Of a stretch of 64,000 bases of DNA, positions 42,184 through 52,064 are shown in pieces. Position 1 is the stretch's first letter. Each line of letters opens with the position of its first letter. The notes under the pieces are model-generated. The model did not search any database, had not been told where the DNA came from, and saw only the letters and a program-made list of their open reading frames with translations. The DNA is from Datisca glomerata (taxonomy: Eukaryota; Streptophyta; Magnoliopsida; Cucurbitales; Datiscaceae): contig QANY01013671.1 in assembly GCA_003255025.1 (NCBI GenBank), positions 152,146-216,145 on the forward strand, written 5' to 3'. A program made the translations under genes and the position numbers.

Positions 42184-43126
42184 TGATGCAAATCTAGGAG
42201 CTAAAAATGGACGTGGGGCTGAGCATACACGCGGGAATGTAGCGGAACTTGGAAAAGATCCTTTATCACTTCCTGGTGGTCCAATTACAAGGCTTAGAGC
42301 CCAAAATTTCACGAAAGCACTTATTGGGCTGATTCAAGAGAATTGGAATGATTCTGGAAAATGAAGCCCAATGTGGGTCCAAATGAAAATCTAGGTTTTA
42401 TCCATGTCATCAAAGCCACTGAAGAGTCTAATTAGCATACAAAAGTAATTGAAAATGATAATGAACCTACAAAAACGTGTTCATCAAGATAAGGCCATGA
42501 AAGGGCATGAATTGGACTATTTTCAAGGCTATGAAAATATGGGGATGAATCTAGCTTGGATTGGTTACGCTTAAATACATTGTTCATAGTCAATTAACAT
42601 ACAAAAACAATTGAAAAGGATAATGAACCTACAAAAACGTGTTCATCAAGATAAGGCCATGAAAGGGCATGAATTGGACTATTTTTAAGGCTATTAAATA
42701 GGGGGATGAATCTAGCATGGATTGGTTATGCTTAAATACATTGTTCACAGTCAATTACTTATATTTTACTTATTATTAGTAGTTAAAAAAGGTCTAAAAA
42801 TGTGGGAACTTATTTACTTTAATGTTAGTGTTGTTTCAAAGCTAAAATTAATGCTTTTCCTATTCTTGGAGGGTTGTTCCAAGTATAAAACATGGTACCC
42901 ACGAAATTTTTAATCATGTTATGAATATTAAAAACAAGTTTATGTTATTGTGAGGTGTGTCCTCTTTGTTCTTGAAAGAACTCTTTGAACTTATCAAGTT
43001 AGTCTTAGTTCTTATCTTGCTAGATAACGGGTTAAGGCTCAACAATCTTGTCTTTCACGTTCTTGGGGTTCTTGAACCATCATTGTTATCGGGTTTCATT
43101 GTAAATCGTCGGTGGGGTTCATATCA
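42184..43126 (+). repeat. 3' LTR (943 bases)
   Basis: Starts tgatgcaaatctagg, ends ttcatatca, equal in length to the 5' LTR and with the same internal 161-base duplication (42430-42591, 42592-42752). It is followed by acatc, the right target-site copy, and then in-phase satellite. Confidence 0.93.
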
Positions 43127-43737
43127 ACATCTCCCATTGGGAATTGTTGACTCCGTATGGAACTAGAAGCATCTAAAATGACCATAAACACTCTAAATTC
43201 TTATTCCAAACCTGTTTTTGGTGTCAAAGCCAATTCGAGTACATGACAAGGTCTAAAAAGATCCTAGTTTAGCCAAGTTCGTATAGTATGGGCCTAACAC
43301 GTCCCATTGAGTCTTTTTTATTTCCGTAAGGCAGAAAAAGCACCTAAAATAACCGCAACACTCCAAATTCTTAACGGAAACATATTCTGCGTGTCAAAAG
43401 TCAGTTCGAGTACATGTCATGCACAAAAGATCCATGTTTCACCGAGTTCATCTAGTTTGGGCCTAAACACATCCCATTCGGTCTTTTTGACATCGTATCA
43501 CACTAGAAGCACCTAAACTGACCAAAACACTCCAAATTTCTATCCAAACGTGTTTTGGGTGAAAAAGTAAGTCTGAGTACTTGACACGCCCAAAAGATTC
43601 AAGTTTAGCCAAGTTCATCTAGTTTGGGCTTAAACATAGCCCATTGGGTCTTTTTGACTCTGTATGGCACTAGAAGCATCTAAAATGACCACAACACTCT
43701 AAAGTCTTAACTCAAACGTGATTTGGGTGTCAAAAGT
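43127..43737 (-). repeat. 169-base satellite, block S6 (reverse monomers)
   Basis: About 3.6 reverse monomers, in phase with S5 across the Ty3 element. The block ends at gtgtcaaaagt, where LINE H begins. Confidence 0.95.
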
Positions 43738-44059
43738 ATGGGCCACACTTGTGAACAAATGTGATCAACACTGCCAGGTTAGGGATTGGGATCAGTTTGT
43801 AGATTGGATGCTAGCTAATGCAACAGGGAAGTCACTCAAAGGAGTCCTAGTTAAGCTAGCTTTTACTTCCTTCATCTATTATATATGGAGAGAAAGAAAT
43901 GCAAGGATTTTTGAAGGCAACATCAGAGATTCCAAGATCCTAATTGAAGCTATCTCACAATTAGTCAGATTAAGGCTTTGCGATTCGAGGTTTTTTTACA
44001 CTAATGATACTAATCGACGTTTAGTGGATAGATGGGGTCTTAACCCAAGCATTTTGTAA
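43738..44059 (+). pseudogene. C-terminal end of LINE ORF2 (zf-RVT tail)
   Basis: The open frame reads WATLVNKCDQHCQVRDWDQF, IYYIWRERNARIFEG and ends LVDRWGLNPSIL with its natural TAA (44057-44059). It begins after the Cys/His cluster of the zf-RVT part, so no whole domain is present. The apparent ATG at 43718 lies in satellite and is coincidental. Confidence 0.85.
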
Positions 44060-44167
44060 ACCTTGGCTGTCTTATAAAGCCTTGGTATCTAATTTCAGTA
44101 CTTTACATATTACCAGTTTAATTTACGTGCAGATCTTAAGCCTCTGATAAGCTTCTTCCAAAAAAAA
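43738..44167 (+). mobile_element. LINE H, extreme 5' truncation, shortened 3' UTR with A-tail
   Basis: Only the last 107 or so codons of ORF2 and a piece of 3' UTR are present, then an A-run (44160-44167). It is near-identical to G and J, but the 3' UTR stops at gcctctgataagcttcttcc, about 65 bases short of the usual end, and lacks the ggggtatgcccc block. A target duplication cannot be fixed, because caaaagt on the left and aaaaagt on the right merge with the A-run. Confidence 0.88.
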
Positions 44168-45500
44168 GTCAGGTCTACCTGTCATGCCTAAAAGGTCCAT
44201 GTTTAGCCATGTTTGTCTAATTTCAGCCTAAACACGTCTCATTGGGTCTTTTTCACTCTGTATGGATTTAGAAGAAGCTAAAATGACCACAACACTCCAA
44301 ATGCTAAACACAAACGTGTTTTGGGCGTCAAAAGTCAGTTCGCGCACATGCCACGCCCAAAAGATCCAAGTTTAGACAAGTTCATCTAGTTTCAGCCTAA
44401 ACACATACCATTTGGTCTTTTGACTCCGAATTGAACTAAAGCCACCTATAATGATGACAACACTCCCAATTCTTATCCCAAATGTGTTTTGGGTGTCAAA
44501 AGTCAGTTTGAGCAAATGTCATGCCCAAAAAGATTTAAGTTTAGCCAACTTCATCTAGTTTGGGCCTAAACACGTCTCATTGTATCTTTTTGAATCCGTA
44601 TGGCACTAAAGGAACCTAAAATGATCACAACACTCCAAATTTTTATTACAAACGTGTTTTGGGTGTCAAAAGTCAGTTTGAGTAAATACCATGCCTGAAA
44701 AGTTTCAAGTTTAGCCAAGTTCGTCTAGCTTGGGCCTAAACATGTCCCATTGGGTGTTTTGACTCCGTATGGAATAGAAGCCCCTAAAATGACCACAACA
44801 CTGCAAATTCTTATTCAAAAATGTGTTTTGAGTGTAAAAAATAAGTTCGTGTAGATGCCATGCCCAAAGATCCAAGTTTAGCCAAGTTTGTCTAGTTTGG
44901 GCCTAAACACATCTCATTGGGTCTTTTGACTCATAATAGCACTAGAAGATCATAAAATGACAACAACACTCAATATTCTTATCCCAAACGTGTTTTGGGT
45001 CTCACAAGTCAGTTCGAGTGCATGCCATGCCCAAAATATCTAAGTTTAGCTAAGTTCATCTAGTTTGAGCCTACACACATCCCTTTGGGTCTTTTTAACT
45101 CCGTATGGTACTAGAAGTATCTAAAATAACCACAACACTCCAAATTCTTATCGCAAACACATGCCAGGTGTCAAAAGTTCTTTCGAATACATGTCATACC
45201 CAATAGATCCAAGTTTAGCCGAGTTCATCTAGTTTGGACCTAAACACATCTCGTTGGGTCTTTCTGACTCCGTATGGTCACTAGAATGCCCTAAAAAGAC
45301 CAAAACACTCCAAAATCTTACCTCAAATGTGTTTTTTGGTGTCAAAACTAAGTTCGAGCACATGACGTGCCCAAAAGATTCAAGTTTAGCCAAGTTCATC
45401 TAGTTTGGACCTAAAACTAGTTTGATTCCGAATGGCAATAGTAGCACCTAAAACGACGACAAAACTTAAAATTCTCATCACAAACGTGTTTTGGGTGTCA
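44168..45500 (-). repeat. 169-base satellite, block S7 (reverse monomers)
   Basis: About eight reverse monomers, continuing S6 after LINE H, with the same ordered variants at its start as in S4 (markers at 44170, 44376, 44530). It breaks off after gttttgggtgtca at 45500, where LINE I starts. Confidence 0.95.
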
Positions 45501-46983
45501 TTCGATGCCTACCCTTTAGGTCTAAGCTGGCTAGGGCCAAACTTGACCAACTTCAGATTTAGTTAGCTTTTGACCCAAACAATGCAGGTTTAATTTGACA
45601 AGAGATACTTACAAACAATGAATATATTTAACTCAGACGTGCTGAAGAAAGTTTCTACAAACAAAAATCAAGAGTTCATGGCTAAACCTGGGAGACAAAA
45701 TTCTTCTTTCTTTTTTTAGAATATGAAAAATAGAAGAATCAGATCAAGAATTACACACCTGACACACCATGGATCAACCATTTCTAACCCTAAGGAGGTT
45801 AAGAACCACATCCTGCAATACAATGTAAACCTTTTGGGTACCCCTAACCCATCCCTAGATATCGATTGAGCATATTGGAAAGGGTTGTCCCTGATAAACT
45901 GGATAACACTCAAGGAAACAATTTGATATCACCTATCACTGCTAAGGAGGTCAAAAGTACTATCTTTAAAATGGCAAGTGACAAAGCCCCAGGCCCTGAT
46001 GGATTCCCAGCTAGCTTCTTCAAAAAAGCTTGGCATATTGTAGGGTCTGATGTTACACATGCTATCTTGGAGTTCTTTAAGACAAGGAACCTCTTGAAAG
46101 AAGCTAATTCTACAGCAATCTGCCTAATTCCTAAGGTCCCAAATCCCACTTCTATTGGTGACTTTAGACCCATCTCATGCTGTAATGTCATTTACAAATG
46201 CATTACCAAGATCCTCATTGAAAGAATGAAGCCCTTGCTCCTTAATCTTATAAATCAGAACCAAAGTGCTTTCATTCCAGAAAGAAGGATAGCTGACAAT
46301 ATCTTCCTCTCACAAGAACTTCTTAGGAGCTGTCATAGATCTTTAGGAATGTCAAGGTGTGCATTAAAAGTGGAATCACAAGAACTTCCCATATACTTTC
46401 ATCTTCTGGATTATGGAGTGCATCTCCTCTCCTTACTGGCTTATTATAATTTACAGCCTCACATGTTGGGTTTCAGTACCATTGGAGATGTGAGAAGCTA
46501 AAAATTGTGAACCTTCTTTGCTTTGCTGATGATTTGCTAATACTCTGCAAAGGGACTAAGGAGTCAGTACAGACCATTAAAGACACTTTATACCTCTTTC
46601 AATGCATTTCAGGTCTCCAACCTAACAAGCTAAAGAGCCAAATTTTCATTTCAGGAGTCCAAGAGATTCACATAGTTGATATTTTATCTATATTGGACTT
46701 TCCTTTAGGATAATTCCTATGAGATATTTGGGAATGCCCTTGATCACCTCAAAATTGGGCAAAAGCAACTGTAACACTCTAGTCGATAGGATTACAGAGA
46801 GAATGAGATCTTGGGACTCCAAATTTCTTAGCTATGCAGGGAGATTACAACTCATTAAATAAGTGTTGATGGCAATGTTCCAATTTCGGGCCGGGCTATT
46901 CATTCTAGCAAAGAAAGTGGTAAAGAATGTCCAAGACACTCTCAAGAATTACTTGTGGAATAGGGAAGGGAGTAAGCATACCG
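45501..46983 (+). mobile_element. LINE I fragment, truncated at both ends
   Basis: Plus-strand LINE of a more diverged subfamily. It starts in the linker between endonuclease and RT (FRSKLARAKLDQLQ, QKSRVHW) and stops just after the RT, at NYLWNREGSKHT. There is no 3' UTR or A-tail; it is joined directly to minus-strand LINE C at about 46983. The left edge is at the satellite break (45500). Confidence 0.85.
45640..46960 (+). pseudogene. LINE I ORF2 remnant: linker and RT with internal deletion
   Basis: The frame 45866-46501 holds ASDKAPGPDGFPASFFKKAW, ICLIPKVPNPTSIGDFRPIS, CCNVIYKCITKILIERMK and SAFIPERRIADNIFLSQELL. After RCALKVES (about 46372) a deletion of roughly 270 bases removes the AYD and GDPISPY blocks. 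The text resumes near IMECISSP in another frame and then at LLCFADDLLILCKGTKESVQ (46507-46713). FADD is intact, but motif blocks A to B are missing, so no active RT could form. The earlier stretch (45640-45720) has a TAG where the family has Gln or Arg after SSFFF. Confidence 0.82.
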
Positions 46984-48118
46984 ACAGATAGGGAGAGATA
47001 GGATCACCCTGCCTAAGCCCTTTAGCACCTGAGAAGTAGCCAGTCAACTCATCATTGACCACAATAGAGAAAGAAGGGAAGGAGATACACTCCATCACAC
47101 AGTTAGAGAAATGATCAGGAAACCCCAAGAAGTCAAAAGATTCTGCCGATACTCTCCCAATTCAAGCTATCATAAGATTTTTTGATATCAACCTTGAAAG
47201 CACATCTGGGACTATTAGAAGGCCTATGGTAACCTCTAACCAGCTCTTGAGATAAGAAGATGTTGTCAGCAATTCTCCTCCCTGGCACAAAAGCAGTCTG
47301 GTTGCTACTAATAAGATCAGGGAGCACTCTCTTAAGTCTATCAGCAAGCATTTTAGAGATGCATTTATAAACAACATTACAACAAGAGATAGGCCTAAAG
47401 TCACCAACCTTAGAAGGATTGGGGACCTTAGGGATAAGAGCAATGGCAGTAGAGTTAACCTGTTTCAATAATGATTGGGAGCTAAAAAACTCCAAAACAT
47501 CCTTAGTAACATCTTTGCCCACAAATATGTCAACATCTTTTGAAGAAACCAGTAGAGAAGCCATCTGGACCAGGGGCTTTACTACTACCAAACTAAACAT
47601 AGTTGTGTGAACGTCTTCCTCTATATATGGGTGGTTGAGGATAGCTAAATGAGCTTGAGAGAGCTTATTAGGGAGAATCTAAGAGAGAACACTCAAATCC
47701 ACCTCCTGATCAATGTGAGATGTCCCAAGAATATTCCCATAATAAGGAAGAATTTCATCTTTAGTAGCCTTGTCATCAGTAATAAGGTCACCCTCCTCAT
47801 TAATCAACTGATTTGTTCTGGATCTGACTCTATTCTTCTTTAGTTTCTGAAAAAAGAAAGAGAAATTTTGATCACCCAAGGCAAGCCAATCAACTCTGCT
47901 TTTTTGCCTCAGAAAATCTTCTTTTGTATACCTGAGCTTAGTGAAATCAGCAAATCTAATTTTCTCCTCCTCTTGAAGAGAGCGACACTAGGAGTGGCAA
48001 TAAGGTCGGCTTGCACTTTAGAGAGGGCTTCTCTAGCTATAAGAGCCATTTTAGAAATATCTGAGCAAAAAGTGGCATTAAATTTCTTTAGAGCAAATTT
48101 AACAGATTTAAGCTTCTT

Positions 48119-48805
48119 TTTTTTGGGTAAACAAATTGTATAAACCAAAAGATACTTACACATGTACAAGGGGCATACCCCAGGAAGTACAAAATTAGAG
48201 CCTGATTAGAGGCTTAAGATCTGCACGCAAATTAAACTAGTAATATGTAAAGTACTGAAATTAGATATCAATGCTTCATAAGACAGCACAGGTTTACAAA
48301 ATGCTTGGGTTAAGACCCCATCTATCCACTAAACGTAGATTAGTATCATTAGTGCCAAAACACTTCGAATCCCAAAGCCTTAATCTGACTAATTGTGAAA
48401 TAGCTTCAGTTAGGATCTTGGAATCTCTGATTTTGCCTTCAAAAATCCTTGCATTTCTTTCTCTCCATATATAATAGATGAAGGAAGTAAAAGCTAGCTT
48501 AACTAGGACTCCTTTGAGTGACTTCCCTATTGCATTAGCTAGCATCCAATCTACAAACTGATCCCAATCCCTAACCTGGCAGTGTTGATCACATTTGTTC
48601 ACAAGTGTGGCCCATACTCTGGCTGCATAACAACAATTGATAAAAAGATGCTCATGTGTCTCCTGGTAGCCAACACAACACACACAATCAGGAGAAAACC
48701 CTGGTGTTTGGTCCCATTGTGCAGCCCTATCTCTAGTGGAAAGTTTGTTTCTCAAAGCCAACCAAGAGATAAAGCTGCACCTTGGTTGTAGGTTTCGCTC
48801 CTATA
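48119..48805 (-). mobile_element. LINE J, 5'-truncated, nested in LINE C with perfect target duplication
   Basis: Minus-strand tail of the F/G/H subfamily: a T-run at 48117-48124, the conserved caaggggcatacccc block, the ORF2 end (LVDRWGLNPSIL, YYIWRERNARIF) and the CVCCVGYQETHEHLFINC knuckle up to about 48786. Between the LINE sequence and the right flank are about 19 extra bases (ttgtaggtttcgctcctat). The duplication agatttaagcttctt is identical at 48104-48118 and 48806-48820. It is the youngest datable insertion in the window. Confidence 0.95.
48294..48786 (-). pseudogene. LINE J: zf-RVT end of ORF2 (open but 5'-truncated)
   Basis: The open frame of 155 codons (48294-48761) reads RNKLSTRDRAAQWDQTPGF, CVCCVGYQETHEHLFINC, DWDQFVDWMLANAIGKSLKG and LVDRWGLNPSIL with its natural stop. 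The Cys-x2-Cys and His-x4-Cys pattern is the zinc-knuckle-like core of zf-RVT. Nothing of endonuclease or RT is present, so it is a dead end despite being open. Confidence 0.85.
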
Positions 48806-49638
48806 AGATTTAAGCTTCTTATAAAGACAAAACATGGTTGTCCCAAACACCTCAATCTCCCAAGCATATTTAAGAGCATCCGAGAAGCCTTCAAAATCCA
48901 TCCAAACATCAAAGAACTTAAAAGAAGGCTTAGGTCTAGTTGAGTTAGCCCTAAGCTGAATAATAATAGGAGAGTGATCAGAGATACCCGGGGTCTAAAA
49001 ATGGCAAGAAGTAGCAGGAAACTCCGTAGCCCAATCACCATTAACCGGGGCTCTATCGAGCTTGCGCATCTTGCTACCCTCACCAACTTGACCATTCCAC
49101 TAGGTGAATTGACAGCCACTATAAGGGAGGTCGAGAACCTCCAAATGATCAAGACAAGAAGCAGAATCAATTGAGCTATCATTCAACTTAAAATCCCCAC
49201 CACAATGCTCAATAGGCTTCAAAATAGCATTAAAGTCACCAAGAATTAGCCAAGGCTTCCCCTGACTTAAAGTCTTATAGGAGCGAAGCTTTTCCCACAA
49301 AGGCTTCCTAGAGATAGCATCATTGGCTGCATACACTACAGAGACAAAGAAATATGTCCTTTCCTGAAGAATGGTTAGCTTACAAAACATAGCTTGATCA
49401 AAAATATCAATTAGAAGAACATCCAAAATCTTGGGATCTCAAGCTAAAACAATTCTACCTTTGCTAGTAGGAGAATGGTTAGCAAAGGTGGCCCAATTGG
49501 GAAAAACAGATTTCTTACATTTGATCTTAGTCTCAACTAAAGTATAAAAAGATAATTTAAAGTCTCTACAAAGTTTCCTAACTTCAGCTTGCTTTAAAAG
49601 GCCATTAAGCCCTCTTATATTCCAAGAAGCTAAATTAA

Positions 49639-51965
49639 TCATAAAAAGGGGGAGAGAGAGTCACCTTTCTCAAGGGGAGCCTGAGTAACTTGATCAGCCA
49701 GTAAGAATGAGCCTTCATCCTTTTGCTTCCTTTTCAACCTCTTCAAAGCTGATTTAGAGAGCTTGGGAGAAGGACCAAGTTGGATAGTGACATTGACAAT
49801 TGGGGAAGCTTTTGGGGGAGCCAAACTCAATGTAGAGTCAGTCGAGGCTTGGGGCTCATTTTTATCCTCACAAGGCTCAATGAGACCCTTACCCTTCCTT
49901 TTGCTAACCACCTGAGTCCATTCATTGTCTTGGTCTTCCACATGGATGGTATTAAGAGGAAAGGGAGGAGAGATTTCACCCTCTGGCTCTTCATAAACCA
50001 TAAGCTCCCTATTATCTTGGGGAGAAGAATCTTTGCTAGCAGTTTCTACCTCACTAGCTAGATTATTCTTAGGGGCCACTTTGGCATCACAATCATGACC
50101 AAAGAGGCAACATTTAGCACATCTCTTTGGTAGACACTCATACTCCACATCCACCACCACTGGATCCCATCCATCAAGGCCAAGGTCAATGGTGAAAAAC
50201 TTAATCAAAACAGAGGAGGCTGAAATTTTCACAGAAACTCTAGCATAGTCTTATCTATAACCAGAGGAAGTAGCATTGTTAGAGTGAGAAGGGATACCCA
50301 CAGTACTAGCAATGTGACTTAGAGCTTCTTCAGTCCATAATTGAATTGGAACATTCCACAATTTAACCCAAATTGGAAGGGTTGAAAGTTTCTCCTTTGA
50401 GAATTTAACATTTGGCTGCCACTCTTGAAGCACAATAGGCCTACCTAGGAGGTGCCAAGGTCCATCTTCTAAGACTGAGTTTCTATCCTCCACAGAGCCA
50501 AATTTGAAATAGAAAAGGCCTCTGGCAGTCGAGACCTCCTGAATTCCTCTTTTAGCACAAAGTTGCAAAGCAATTTTCTTAACTAAGTGTAATGGAGCTG
50601 CCCTTCCTACAAAGTAGCCAACAAGGCAGCCTTCCCACCTAGAAAAATTCTCTTTAGTAATATAATCAGGAAGCTTAACTGTGACATTACCAATTTCCGT
50701 AAAGGAAGAGCTCACATAACTTAAGCTTAGCTTCTTTTTCAGGTTACCTTTAACCTTTTTAGCCAATGAACCAGCCGGTTTCTCATGAGCATCACTCTTA
50801 TTAGCTAAAAGGTCTTGATAAACTCTATTCTCATGCAGCTTTTTAGAAGAAGTTGGGGAAGAAGGAGAAGAGCTCACCTTCTGTTTCCATTAGAATCTGG
50901 TTTAGGGGAGAGAGAGGTTTCTCCAAGCTCAAACCCACGACCATGGCAGCCCTTGACCTCTTTGGTAGAAGTCAAATCCACCTTGTCACTCACAATCAAT
51001 GCTGAGGTTGAGCTAAGGGAGGAGAGAGAATCTTCCACCAGCTTTGGAACTCCACCTACGTTCACATCATTGTCATGGGAAAGAGAAATATCTTCTTTCT
51101 CTTTCCCTTCTATCAAAGCACCATTTTTCTCTTTCTCCTTAGACAAAGAAGCTGCCACCTGTTGCCCTAAGCGGCTGTCCACGTCATGATGGAAGAGAGG
51201 AGCCTTATCTAATAAAAAATTACATTTTTGAGTGTCCTTTCCTTTATTAGAAAGGATAGTAGTAGATTGTTGACCAAGTTGAAGCTTGGGAGCTGGAGCC
51301 TCACTCTTCTCCAAGCTGACCACATCACACCCACTTGCCAAAAAAGAGCTGTCACCTCTCCCTTTTGATATGCTTGGCAGCTGATTTTCCTCTTCTCCAA
51401 GCATGACGATTTGAGACAAGCTTGATTTAGCTTCTATCAAAGGACACTCATCATTACCTTTGACAGAGAGGTAATGAGTATCATCTTCATACTTTGGAGC
51501 TCTAGGCAAGCTGGTTAATCTCCGAGCACCACCTCTAGCTCCTCCTCTTATGCTACTTCTCTTAAGACTTAAACGTAGTTGGTCTGAAAGAGTCAGCTCA
51601 AGTATTTTGCTCTGATTGTGATCAGTAGAAATAAAATTATCTCTGAGCTTTGAATGATCAGAAATAATCTCCTTTGCAACTAATAAACCTGAAGCTTCCT
51701 TGGACTGAGTTTCTAACTTCCTAGGCCCAACGAAACCACTCTCTGGTCCAATTTTCTTAGTATTAGAACCTTGCTTAAGAGCATTAAAACCAATAACATG
51801 GGCATTAGCTTCCCTAGCTCCCTTAGTAACCATATCATTCAAAACAGCATGGCCATTGAAAGACACTCCAAGCTTAGCTTGACCACTGGTTGAATCTTTC
51901 TTAACACCACCCGAAACTTGCTTACCAACATCTGCAGCATGCTTAATGTACTCATCATTAACCAT
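49639..51965 (-). pseudogene. LINE C ORF1 (full length start; one frameshift, one stop)
   Basis: The start ATG at 51963-51965 opens MVNDEYIKHAADVGKQVSGG and is the only native ORF1 start here. The Ser/Lys-rich N-terminal half runs to about 50880, where one A is missing relative to LINE B and the frame shifts. The DUF4283-type domain (50251-50877: ENFSRWEGCLVGYFVGR, EDGPWHLLGRPIVLQEW, LPIWVKLWNVPIQLWT) ends in TAA at 50251-50253, where B reads on through RHDYARV. The last part (to 49639) is in the same frame and carries CLPKRCAKCCLFGHDC and SALKRLKRKQK. The expected role is RNA binding in the LINE particle. Confidence 0.9.
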
Positions 51966-52062
51966 TGTTAGAGGTCGTGGCCTCCCCTAAGAGAAGGAGA
52001 GGCAAAAAACTAAAACCAGAATTCTAGAGAGAGGGGAAAGCTTCTCTCACTAAAACTAACAC
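51966..52062 (-). other. LINE C 5' UTR
   Basis: About 97 bases lie between the ORF1 start and the junction with LINE D. On the element strand it reads agtgttagttttagtgagag and then a CT-rich stretch. Because LINE D text starts at about 52063, this may or may not be the complete leader. Confidence 0.6.
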
Positions 52063-52064
52063 TC

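Larger units (their letters stand above)
36307..43126 (+). mobile_element. Ty3/gypsy retrotransposon with both LTRs, inserted in satellite
   Basis: A 6.8 kb element with LTRs of equal length (943 bases, 36307-37249 and 42184-43126), an initiator-Met primer site, gag with a CCHC knuckle, protease, RT, RNase H, integrase and a polypurine tract: the full Ty3 order. Flanks acatg and acatc fit a 5-base target duplication with one change, and the satellite is continuous across the element. I see no chromodomain; the polyprotein ends DLRTNPS right at the polypurine tract, an arrangement that recalls the centromeric CRM lineage, but that placement is a guess. Catalytic residues of protease and integrase are changed, RT has lost its active site, and a small LINE tail sits at 40937. 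Confidence 0.95.
46984..49642 (-). pseudogene. LINE C ORF2 remnant: endonuclease, linker and half of RT, split by LINE J
   Basis: The ATG at 49640-49642 overlaps the ORF1 stop (ATGA, 49639-49642). The endonuclease begins NLASWNIRGLNGLLKQAEVR with VETKIKC, has an 18-base in-frame deletion after KC, then a TGA for Trp at 49439-49441. The frame at 49100-49426 gives LILGDFNAILKPIEHCGGDF, and PGISDHSPI-type words are readable near 48990. The linker is interrupted at KKLKS by LINE J. RT pieces at 47133-47600 carry ALIPKVPNPSKVGDFRPISC, FVPGRRIADNIFLSQELV and VDIKKSYDSLNW (Ala of AYD changed to Ser), and the copy ends at GDPISPYL before FADD. Not functional. Confidence 0.88.
46984..52062 (-). mobile_element. 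LINE C, complete 5' end, truncated 3' end, carrying LINE J
   Basis: The minus-strand LINE of the B/E subfamily keeps the only ORF1 start and 5' UTR in the window. Reading leftward: 5' UTR (52062-51966), ORF1 (51965-49639), ORF2 (from 49642) with LINE J nested at 48119-48805, and the RT to GDPISPYL at 46984, where it is cut off. LINE D begins head to head at its 5' edge. Frameshifts and stops lie in both ORFs. Confidence 0.92.

Noticed and set aside
14565..45500. Calling the array a functional centromere
   Set aside because: Monomer size and nested elements fit, but nothing in sequence alone shows CENH3 occupancy.
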